Shown here piece after piece: positions 57,701 to 64,000 of a stretch of 64,000 nt of DNA (the first letter of the stretch is position 1; each line of letters starts with the position of its first letter). The stretch is from Budorcas taxicolor. Its lineage: Eukaryota > Chordata > Mammalia > Artiodactyla > Bovidae. Where the stretch lies: assembly GCF_023091745.1 (NCBI RefSeq), contig NC_068933.1, positions 15,628,001-15,692,000 of the forward strand, written 5' to 3'. Under the pieces are notes generated by a model that saw only the letters and a program-made list of their open reading frames with translations, was not told where the DNA came from and did no database searches. Both the position numbers and the translations under genes were made by a program.

Positions 57701-60521
57701 AGATTCTTTACCAGCTGAGCCACCAAGGGAAACCCAAGAATACTGGAGTGGGTAGCCTATCCCTTCTCCAGTGGATTTTCCTGACCCAGGAAATGAAATA
57801 CTTTATGTGTTATCAAATTGAGTAAATAATAAGAACATAAGTAAAAGTATAATTGAGATATAATTATGTTATGGAAAAGGAAAGTGGATTTCCTCTTCTA
57901 ATGGGTACATGGCATTTTTGTTAGAAATTCAGGTTTTTGTTGATGTCTTTATTAAAATATGATGTTTTTATTAAAATATTCAGGAAAACATAACACAAAA
58001 GCTCATGTGCCTAAGGCCTGAATTTCAGGGTCAGGGTAATATAAAGAAAATATAAACAAAAGCTGAGTAGCTTAGGTATTTCGGACCAAGTAGGATAGAG
58101 CACAGGTTAAGACATTTTATTTCTCTGACATAGGTATCTGTCTTTTATCAGATTGAGACCAATTTTTTCTTCTCCCAAATGGCAAACAACAAGCTTGGGG
58201 ATGATTCAACAGACATTTTTTTCACTAAGGATGTGTAGGTCTGTGTACAAACAACAGCCATAGTTTCCTTAGTTATGATGACGAAGTACAAGCATGTGTA
58301 GCATCGTGACATGTACGTCTTCCCCTGTGGGTTCACAGGCTGCCGCGTGGACATTTTCCAACATCGTGCGTTTTCAGATGCGGATGTTGCCAGAATTATC
58401 GCACCAGATGCTTTTGTGTGTCGGACCACCTGCACCTATCACCCCAGCTGCCTTTTCTTCACATTCTATACAAATGCGTGGAAGATAGACTCACAGAGGT
58501 CAGTAGGCGTGGGTGACGTTTGCTACTGTCTTGGCATCATTTTCATTTTATACTTCGAGTTTTTCCCAAGTTTTGTTCATTTCCCCCAAAACACTTGAAC
58601 TCGTAGAGTGAACTTATGGTTACCAGAGGGGAAAGTGGCGGGGGAGAGGGATAGCTTGGGACTTTGGGGTGGACATGTACACACTGCTATATTTAAGTGG
58701 ATAACCAACAAGGACCTACTGTATAGCACCGGGAACTCTGCTCAGTGCTATATGGCAGCCTGGTTGGGAGGGGAGTTCGGGGAAGAAGCATATATGTATA
58801 TGTATGGCTGAGTCCCTTTGCTGTCCACCTGAATCTATCACAAGATTGTTAATTAGCTATACTCCAATATAAAATAAAAATTTTTTTAATTAAAAAAAAA
58901 CCAACAAAAAACACTTGAACTCATAGTTTAAATAGGGGCTCTTCTGCCAGGTGCAGATTAGTTAAGAGATTAGCAGACTTTCCTACCCATCTTCTCTTAC
59001 TTAAACAGACCATCCAATCAATGAAACAATAGCCATGGGTACCTTTCCTACTAATCTTAATGTTTTGTATTAGCTTGAAGTAAACCACTCACTGGGAGCA
59101 TATCCTTTAAGCTCCTTTGTTCTGACCCCAGTGTTTCAGAAACTAGAGCCCTGTTTATCCTGATCAGGTTCCAGTTCCATCTCTTGACCCATAGATAACC
59201 TGTCCTTTTCTTTACACACAAGATGGAGCTAAGAGAAGGGTATCAAGTTATGATAGCATCAGCACCGTAAATCCCCAGAATCTGTTCTTTCTTCTTTTTT
59301 TTTTAAATTAGAAGGTAGAACTTTACCTTTCTCCTCTTTTTGGGCTATCTGTGCCTATAAGTTTTCTTCAGAGGGAGATGTGGCTTGATTTACATTTAAT
59401 CTCTGTAATTCACTAGAGTCCTGTAGTCTGATGTCCTTTGGAGGGAATTTCTCAGAAGAATAAAATTTGCGGGGGGGGGGGGGTTTGATATGAGGTGTTC
59501 TTGGTATTTGCCTTTAATGGGGTTTTCTTTCTTTCTCTTGACTTTTTTTTTTTTTTTTTGACCATAGAAATGTTTGTTTCCTTAAGACTTCCCAAAGTGG
59601 GAGCCCGAGTTCCCCTACTCCTCAGGAAAATGCCATCTCTGGATACAGCCTTCTAACCTGCAAACAAACTCTGCCTGGTAATGCGATTTGATAAAAAAAT
59701 ATTACACAAAATGTGATACATTCTATGATCTTCTAACAAGCCTCAATGTTCCAGAAACTTGTGCATGTGTGGCTTATCATTTGCATTTTCTATCTTTTTC
59801 ACATTTGTCATAGGCACAGAGCCCTGCCACTCCAAAATTTACCCGCAAGTTGCTTTTGAAGGAGAAGAGCTGCATGCGACCTTCGTTAAAGGAGTGGATG
59901 ATTGTCAAGAGACCTGTACAAAGATGATTCGCTGTCAGTTTTTTACTTATTCTTTATTCCCAGAAGACTGTAGAGGAGAGAAGTTAGTGAATGCTTATTC
60001 TTCAAAAACGGTTGGCAGATAATTTCCTGGGCTTTCACCCTCTGAGGTTTACTCTCATGCTGATCGTCTTGTCTAGGTGTAAGTGTTCCTTACGCTTGTC
60101 TTTGGATGGCTCCCCAACTAACATTACTTATGGCACGCGAGCAAGCTCTGGTTATTCTTTGAGGTTGTGTAAACGTGGGGACAGCCGTGGTGAGTAAATC
60201 TCACTTTTTTCATAAAACTGTAGAGGGATGTCTGAGTTGTTTAGATACCTTTTTAAATCTTCTATAATGGAACCATGTGTCTTGTTTTCCTTAATTGAAG
60301 GGGACTGTGATTCACCCTCTGATCCCAACCATTAACTTCAATGCTCTCTTTTTAGTCTGTACAACAAAAAGGGGACGCATTGTTGGAGGAACAGATGCTT
60401 CTTGGGGAGAGTGGCCCTGGCAGGTCAGCCTGCAAGTGAAGCTGAGAGCTCAGAGCCACCTGTGCGGAGGGTCAATCATTGGACGCCATTGGGTCTTAAC
60501 TGCTGCCCATTGCTTCGATGG
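45678..60521 (+). CDS. KLKB1: KLKB1, plasma prekallikrein, 5' ten coding exons (3' end outside window)
   Basis: Joining 45678-45735, 47404-47566, 49335-49441, 50083-50242, 51740-51849, 58339-58498, 59568-59677, 59820-59982, 60077-60189 and 60356-60521 yields residues 1-437 without a break. The layout is a 19-residue signal peptide, four apple (PAN) domains each split over two exons (about residues 21-110, 111-200, 201-290, 292-382), the cleavage site Arg389/Ile390-VGG, and the start of a trypsin-like domain with catalytic His433 in TAAHC. Catalytic Asp and Ser lie off the right edge. The product is a liver-secreted zymogen, activated by factor XIIa, that cleaves high-molecular-weight kininogen to bradykinin and activates factor XII. 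The neighbour F11 is a close paralogue, but the exon sequence matches KLKB1 (for example CTKMIRCQFFTYSL). Confidence 0.93.
45736..47150. other. KLKB1 intron 2, 5' part
   Basis: AT-rich sequence with weak old LINE-like character at 46670-46990 (tttttctgcatgtgtcttta). No gene seen. Confidence 0.35.
47152..47245 (+). repeat. CHR-type SINE fragment
   Basis: Forward copy 160 bp before KLKB1 exon 3: aggaattccttggctgtcc, gggttcaagccctggtcaag, aagatcccacatactg. Confidence 0.75.
47404..47566 (+). CDS. KLKB1: KLKB1 exon 3: apple domain 1, first half
   Basis: The exon lies between ctgtcacag and gtaaaa. It encodes CLTQLYSNTFFRGGDVSAMY, CTFHPRCLLFSFLPENSTSD and ADKR (residues 20-74), with apple-domain cysteines 21, 47, 51 and 57. 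N66-S-T is a predicted glycosylation sequon that I do not recall in the human protein. Confidence 0.92.
47655..47790 (+). repeat. MER5A-like fragment
   Basis: Contains catcagaatcaccctgagga, ctaagtagattcttaggctc and tctgcattttaaac. Confidence 0.6.
47873..47997 (-). repeat. BovA SINE with intact target-site duplication
   Basis: The reversed monomer is flanked by the exact 13-bp repeat gaaagggtctaat at 47860-47872 and 47998-48010, so the insertion is comparatively young. Confidence 0.92.
48241..48290. repeat. (TG)n microsatellite
   Basis: A tgtgtgtgtg tract with ca/ac interruptions. Confidence 0.85.
48553..48770 (-). repeat. Bov-tA SINE with intact target-site duplication
   Basis: Full-length reversed copy flanked by tctacaagggaaa at 48540-48552 and 48771-48783. 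Confidence 0.93.
49335..49441 (+). CDS. KLKB1: KLKB1 exon 4: apple domain 1, second half
   Basis: The exon lies between aaaacag and gtaagg. It encodes FGCFLKDSVTGTLPRVSRTH and AISGHSLKRCGHQIS (residues 74-110), ending with the typical GHSLKxC apple terminus. Confidence 0.92.
49720..50000 (+). repeat. Artiodactyl L1 3' UTR fragment
   Basis: Pattern: gatggacaggtacacactgc, accaacaaggacctactgta, tgtataactgaatcaatttg. It ends about 80 bp before KLKB1 exon 5. Confidence 0.8.
50083..50242 (+). CDS. KLKB1: KLKB1 exon 5: apple domain 2, first half
   Basis: The exon lies between atttggacag and gtgagt. It encodes CHRSIYKGIDMRGVNFNVSK, then ECQERCTNNIHCQFFTYATK (residues 110-163). The N127-V-S sequon corresponds to a known human glycosylation site. 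Apple 2 takes part in kininogen binding. Confidence 0.92.
50394..51402 (+). mobile_element. BovB (RTE) LINE, 5'-truncated
   Basis: Sense copy of the reverse-transcriptase part. Frames hold TTLMAESEEELKSLLMKVKE and GCESWTIKKAEHQRIDAFEL pieces broken by shifts and stops, and the end matches the BovB 3' tail. It sits in KLKB1 intron 5 and is not coding for a functional enzyme. Confidence 0.88.
51740..51849 (+). CDS. KLKB1: KLKB1 exon 6: apple domain 2, second half
   Basis: The exon lies between cacattcag and gtaact. It encodes NTCLLKRSSQGTPSRIKVLT and DVESGFSLKACGNSKI (residues 163-200). Fewer than 50 bp after the donor begins the left arm of a long inverted repeat. Confidence 0.91.
51897..52001 (+). 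repeat. Left arm of 105-bp inverted repeat
   Basis: Runs ctagataatagacaccacc to aaacttcatggctt. It is the reverse complement of 53806-53910 with about six mismatches. Its inner half is the antisense end of an MLT1-type LTR. Confidence 0.9.
52005..52150 (+). repeat. Bov-tA SINE, head missing
   Basis: Forward copy beginning mid-element (tctgggtcgtgaggatccc) and ending gtgactaaacaacaatgaac. Confidence 0.88.
52328..52550 (+). repeat. Bov-tA SINE with (CA)n tail
   Basis: Forward copy from agggtttccctagtagttc to tgactgagtgtgcac, followed by a (ca)n run. Confidence 0.9.
52915..53165 (+). mobile_element. BovB LINE 3' tail
   Basis: Sense 3' end only: HLMRRVDSL-like frame, RRRRGRPRMRWLDGITDSM, and the actgaactgaactgaac tail. 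Confidence 0.88.
53166..53342 (+). repeat. BovA SINE
   Basis: Forward copy following the BovB tail directly, gacttcactttcacttgtc to gaagcgacttagcagc. Confidence 0.88.
53343..53570 (+). repeat. Bov-tA SINE
   Basis: Forward copy with an extra tctacctgcg in the head, ending gagtgacttcactcactcac. Confidence 0.9.
53575..53700 (+). repeat. Bov-tA fragment
   Basis: Forward 3' half, aggaaattgcaacccactc to gacacgactaatgactaag. Confidence 0.85.
53806..53910 (-). repeat. Right arm of 105-bp inverted repeat
   Basis: Ends ggtggtgtctattatctag, mirroring the left arm's first bases. It contains the LTR end plus about 48 bp beyond it. Confidence 0.9.
54441..54836 (-). repeat. CHR-type SINE containing a BovA insertion
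   Basis: Halves 54441-54485 and 54753-54836 (aggaatcaaacccacatcct, accattggaccaacagggaa) rejoin into one reversed CHR element once the BovA is removed. Confidence 0.75.
54486..54752 (-). repeat. BovA dimeric SINE (nested)
   Basis: Reversed dimer flanked by the 7-bp duplication cttagct (54479-54485 and 54753-54759) inside the CHR SINE. Confidence 0.85.
56827..57326 (-). mobile_element. BovB LINE 3' fragment, antisense
   Basis: The reverse strand carries the BovB C-terminal coding region and tail (read as MVFPLVMYGCERWAKKKADC near its 5' side). The long + strand frame across it is an antisense by-product. Confidence 0.85.
57327..57526 (-). repeat. Bov-tA SINE
   Basis: Reversed copy fused to the BovB fragment, aaatgtccaactctgtgac to accacctgagaggcc. 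Confidence 0.88.
57538..57795 (-). repeat. Bov-tA SINE with partial second copy
   Basis: Reversed copy agtgaaagtgatagttgctc to gagccaccaagggaa, followed by a second short start at caagaatactggagtgggt. Confidence 0.88.
58339..58498 (+). CDS. KLKB1: KLKB1 exon 7: apple domain 3, first half
   Basis: The exon lies between gttcacag and gtcagt, after a 6.5-kb intron packed with retroposons. It encodes CRVDIFQHRAFSDADVARII and CTYHPSCLFFTFYTNAWKID (residues 200-253). Confidence 0.92.
58608..58905 (+). repeat. Artiodactyl L1 3' UTR fragment
   Basis: Second copy of the element at 49720 (ggacatgtacacactgctat, aaccaacaaggacctactg, tactccaatataaaataaa) with an A-rich tail, just after KLKB1 exon 7. Confidence 0.82.
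59471..59483 (+). repeat. G13 homopolymer
   Basis: An uninterrupted G run about 85 bp upstream of KLKB1 exon 8. Confidence 0.9.
59568..59677 (+). CDS. KLKB1: KLKB1 exon 8: apple domain 3, second half
   Basis: An 18-T tract and accatag precede the exon; gtaatg follows. It encodes NVCFLKTSQSGSPSSPTPQE and NAISGYSLLTCKQTLP (residues 253-290). Confidence 0.91.
59820..59982 (+). CDS. KLKB1: KLKB1 exon 9: apple domain 4, first half
   Basis: The acceptor was placed at taggcacag, giving LPEPCHSKIY as in human; an AG six bases upstream would add two residues in frame. It encodes PCHSKIYPQVAFEGEELHAT and CTKMIRCQFFTYSLFPEDCR (residues 290-344). The donor gttagt is GT-type but atypical. Confidence 0.88.
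60077..60189 (+). CDS. KLKB1: KLKB1 exon 10: apple domain 4, second half
   Basis: It follows a 94-bp intron, between cttgtctag and gtgagt. It encodes CKCSLRLSLDGSPTNITYGT and SSGYSLRLCKRGDSR (residues 344-382). N359-I-T is a predicted N-glycosylation sequon. Confidence 0.91.
60356..60521 (+). CDS. KLKB1: KLKB1 exon 11: activation site and start of protease domain
   Basis: The exon lies between tctttttag and gtaagg. It encodes VCTTKRGRIVGGTDASWGEW and QSHLCGGSIIGRHWVLTAAH, ending CFDG (residues 382-437). Cleavage is expected between Arg389 and Ile390. His433 is the catalytic histidine; Cys418/Cys434 form the standard disulfide around it. Confidence 0.92.
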
Positions 60522-60689
60522 GTAAGGTTTGGCTGCATCTTATCTGGAGTTGTATCTTGCCTCTTCATTTTGAAGACTCTATAATCAATTTCTACATCAT
60601 TGTGTCAGTTTATTAATATCCATCCCTCTACAAAGTTACAATAGCTTTTGGTGGTCAAAACTTTGGAGATTTTCTCTCTCAGCAACTTT

Positions 60690-60885
60690 CCCAGGTAACT
60701 CAGGGATAAAGAATCCGCCTGCCTCCAGGGAAGGTTCGATCCCTGGGTTGGAAAGCCTTCCTGGAGGAGGAAATGGCAACCTGTTCCAGTATTTGTGGCT
60801 GGAAAATTCCATGGACAGAGGAGCCTGGTGGGCTCCATGGGGTCACAGAGTTGGACATGACTGAGCGCCCATGCACGCCATTGTT
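60690..60885 (+). repeat. Bov-tA SINE
   Basis: Forward copy with a short deletion in the head, tttcccaggtaactcaggg to catgactgagcgcccatg, in KLKB1 intron 11. Confidence 0.88.
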
Positions 60886-61075
60886 AACTGTAGTCACCAT
60901 GCTGTATGTTATATCCCCAGAACTTATTTATCCTATAACTTTGCTCTACATAGTAATTTTAGACTTATTTTGCATATATCCATATTTAAAGAGTTAATTT
61001 AAATTTTCACACTTCCCAAAATATACATATAATTTAAATAGTGCTGAGGTTCCTCTCATTTCCCCTATTAGAGGT

Positions 61076-61390
61076 ATTACATAAAAACTGGGTTTTCCTC
61101 TTGGTTGGATGTCAAAAGACACAACCAAGCCAAAAACTGGGAGAAGGAAGGATTTATTATTGCAGTGAGTAAGGAGAACACTGGGGATCTTTCCCAAAGA
61201 AATTGTATCCCCAAACAACAGAACTGGAGAAGTTTTAAGCTAAGGGTACATGCATATTATTGAAGGGCCTTGGCCTGAGTTCAGGCCTTGGTTGATTGAA
61301 GTCATGAGGGTCAAAAAAAGTCAACATCACCATATCTTAGGTTCCAGTTGATCTGGTTGAGTGCTTCTGGCTAATCTTTGCCATTGAAAG
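61076..61390. repeat. Possible ruminant ERV LTR fragment
   Basis: Sequence such as gaaggaaggatttattattg, cagtgagtaaggagaacac and cttggcctgagttcaggcc recalls ruminant endogenous-retrovirus LTRs. No viral coding sequence is present. Family and orientation are uncertain. Confidence 0.4.
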
Positions 61391-61488
61391 ATAACTAGGA
61401 GTCTTTACAGCTGATCCATAATCTTTGCTCTTGTTACTTCTCTTACCTGTAATAGTCCTTTGTCTCTGCATTCTTTTATTCCCTTTCA

Positions 61489-63611
61489 GTTCAGTTCAGT
61501 TAAGTTCAGTCCCTCAGTTGTGTCCAACTCTTTGTGACCCCATGAATCGCAGCACGCCAGGCCTCCCTGTCCATCACCATCTCCCGGAGTTCACTCAGAC
61601 TCACATCCATCGAGTCTGTGATGCCATCCAGCCATCTCATCCTCGGTCGTCCCCTTCTCCTCCTGCCCCCAATCCCTCCCAGCATCAGAGTCTTTTCCAA
61701 TGAGTCAACTCTTTGCATGAGGTGGCCAAAGTACTGGAGTTTCAGCTTTAGCATCATTCCTTCCAAAGAAATCCCAGGGTTGATCTCCTTCAGAATGGAC
61801 TGGTTGGATCTCCTTGCAGTCCAAGGGACGCTCAAGAGTCTTCTCCAACACCACAGTTCAAACGCATCAATTCTTCAGCACTCAGCCTTCTTCACAGTCC
61901 AACTCTCACATCCATACGTGACTACAGAAAAAACCATAGCCTTGACTAGACGGACCATAGTCGGCAAAGTAATGTCTCTGCTTTTGAATATGCTCTCTAG
62001 GTTGGTCATAACTTTTCTTCCAAGGAGTAAGCGTCTTTTAATTTCATGGCTGCAAGTCACCATCTGCAATGATTTTGGAGCCCCCCAAAATAAAGTCTGA
62101 CACTGTTCCCACTGTTTCCCCATCTATTTCCCATGAAGTGATGGGACCGGATGCCATGATCATCGTTTTCTGAATGTTGAGCTTTAAGCCAACTTTTTCA
62201 CTCTCCTCTTTCACTTTCATCAAGAGGCTTTTTAGTTCCTCTTCACTTTCTGCCATAAGGGTGGTGTCATCTGCATATCTGAGGTTATTGATATTTCTCC
62301 CAGCAATCTTGATTCCAGCTTCCAGTCCAGCGTTTCTCATGATGTACTCTGCATAGAAGTTAAATAAGCAGGGTGATAATATATAGCCTTGACGTACTGC
62401 TTTTCCTATTTGGAACCAGTCTGTTGTTCCATGTCCAGTTCTAACTCTTGCTTCCTGACCTGCATACAGATTTCTCAAGATCAGGTGGTCTGGTATTCCC
62501 ATCTCTTTCAGAATTTTCCACAGTTTATTGTGATCCACACAGTCAAAGGCTTTGGCATAGTCAATAAAGCAGAAATAGATGTGTTTTCTGGAACTCTTGC
62601 TTTTTTGATGATCCAGCGGATGTTGGCAATTTGATCTCTGGTTCCTCTGCCTTTTCTAAAACCAGCTTGAACATCAGGGAGTTCACGGTTCATGTATTGC
62701 TGAAGCCTGGCTTGGAGAATTTTGAGCATTACTTCACTAGCATGTGAGATGAGTGCAATTGTGCGGTAGTTTGAGCATTCTTTGGCATTTCCTTTCTTTG
62801 GAATTGGAATGAAAACTGACCTTTTCCAGTCCTGTGGCCACTGCTGAGTTTTCCAAATTTCCTGGCATATTGAGTGCAGCACTTTGACAGCATCATCTTT
62901 CAGGATCTGAAACAGCTCAACTGGAATTCCATCACCTCCACTAGCTTTGTTCGTAGTGATGCTTTCTAAGGCCCACTTGACTTCACATTCCAAGATGTCT
63001 GGTTCTAGATTAGTGATCACATCTTCATGATTATCTGGGTTGTGAAGATCTTTTTTTGTACAGTTCTTCCGTGTATTCTTGCCACCTCTTCTTAATATCT
63101 TCTGCTTCTGTTAGGTCCATACCATTTCTGTCCTTTATCGAGCCCATCTTTGCAGGAAATGTTCCCTTGGTATCTCTAATTTTCTTGAAGAGATCTCTAG
63201 TCTTTCCCATTCTGTTGTTTTCCTCTATTTCTTTGCATTGATCGCTGAAGAAGGCTTTCTTGTCTCTTCTTGCTATTCTTTGGAACTCTGCATTCAGATG
63301 CTTATATCTTTCCTTTTCTCCTTTGCTTTTCGCCTCTCCTCTTTTCACAGCAATTTGTAAGGCCTCCCCAGACAGCCATTTTGCTTTTTTGCATTTCTTT
63401 TCCATGGGGATGGTCTTGATCCCTGTCTCCTGTACAATGTCACGAACCTCATTCCATAGTTCATCAGGCACTCTATCTATCAGATCTAGGCCCTTAAATC
63501 TATTTCTCACTTCCACTGTATAATCATAAGGGATTTAATTTAGGTCATACCTGAATGGTCTAGCGGTTTTCCCTACTTTCTTGAATTTAAGTCTGAATTT
63601 GGTAATAAGAT
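61489..63611 (-). mobile_element. BovB (RTE) LINE, about 2.1 kb, antisense, 5'-truncated
   Basis: Reverse-strand frames 63516-63031, 63020-62508, 62538-62044, 62123-61875 and 61835-61506 carry, in order, the pre-RT linker, RT fingers (VFIPIPKKGNAKECSNYRTI), the YADD catalytic box at 62266-62277, and the C-terminal region with RRRRGRPRMRWLDGI. They are in different frames, so the ORF is broken. The endonuclease part is missing. The tail (tcagttcagttcag repeats) is at 61489. Confidence 0.92.
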
Positions 63612-63639
63612 CATTAATTACTGAGACCTATTCAAGGAC

Positions 63640-63845
63640 AGGGCTTTCCTGTGGTTTAGCCATAAAGAATCTGCCTGCAATGCATAAGATGTAGGTTTGA
63701 TCCCTGGATGGGGAGAATTCCCTGGAGAAGGTCATGGCAACCCACTCTGGTATTCTTGCCAGGAAAACACTATGGACTGGCGGGCTATAGTCCATGGGGT
63801 TGCAAAAAGTCCAACACGATTGAAGCGACTGAGCACATTCAAGGA
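63640..63845 (+). repeat. Bov-tA SINE
   Basis: Forward copy agggctttcctgtggttta to gaagcgactgagcac, between the BovB and the putative exon 12 acceptor. Confidence 0.9.
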
Positions 63846-63996
63846 CTAGCATTGTGGCCTGGCTTAGATCACAGAACGGCTTAAGCTAAAAATGGTTTCT
63901 TTTATATCCAGAAAACCATGACTGGATCTCTTTCTCTGGGGACCCGCTATCCTATCTGGTTGCAGAGAGACTTACGTACAGTCATTCTTTCTTGCC

Positions 63997-64000
63997 AGTT
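63997..64000 (+). other. KLKB1: Possible KLKB1 exon 12 acceptor at window edge
   Basis: The window closes with a pyrimidine tract and ttgccag followed by tt. Exon 11 ends on gg, so gg+t would complete Gly437 and the next codon would begin with t, as needed for the Leu after CFDG. Only two exon bases are visible. Confidence 0.4.

Noticed and set aside
61618..62100. 160-codon open frame on the + strand
   Set aside because: Antisense of BovB coding sequence; the reverse strand holds the recognisable RT domain.

Overview
The window is nuclear DNA from a ruminant, most likely a bovid. It is dense in ruminant-specific retroposons (Bov-tA/BovA tRNA-derived SINEs, BovB RTE LINEs, artiodactyl L1 3' ends) lying over older mammalian relics (MIR, L2/CR1-like LINE, MLT1 LTRs, hAT and Tigger DNA transposons, CHR-type SINEs). 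Genes are intron-rich with GT-AG boundaries, and nothing prokaryotic is present.

Three protein-coding genes lie head to tail on the + strand, in the order FAM149A, CYP4V2, KLKB1. From memory this is the order on human chromosome 4q35, where F11 follows. (1) About 1.7-20.76 kb: the last 13 coding exons of FAM149A; its 5' exons lie off the left edge. All exon phases join into one open frame of about 582 codons ending at TGA 20600-20602. (2) 20.8-26.6 kb: intergenic, with an old inverted repeat, BovA SINEs and a long antisense L2/CR1-like LINE relic. (3) 26.7-27.3 kb: a CpG island holding the start of CYP4V2. Its 11 coding exons (26983-40384) join to a complete 527-residue cytochrome P450 with the I-helix EGHDTT motif, ExxR and the haem cysteine intact. 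A long 3' UTR probably follows. (4) About 44.9 kb to the right edge: KLKB1, plasma prekallikrein. A probable noncoding exon 1 is followed by the signal-peptide exon, eight exons for four apple domains, and the first protease exon carrying the activation site and catalytic His. The remaining protease exons are off the right edge; the last two bases may be the start of exon 12.

The genes do not form a pathway. FAM149A is poorly characterised, CYP4V2 is an ER fatty-acid omega-hydroxylase, and KLKB1 is a liver-made plasma zymogen of the contact/kinin system. I found no previously undescribed gene system. The items most worth a second look are three inverted-repeat structures (FAM149A-CYP4V2 spacer, CYP4V2 intron 1, KLKB1 intron 6), a shortened activation-site motif and altered N-glycosylation sequons in KLKB1, and two in-frame alternative splice-site pairs.
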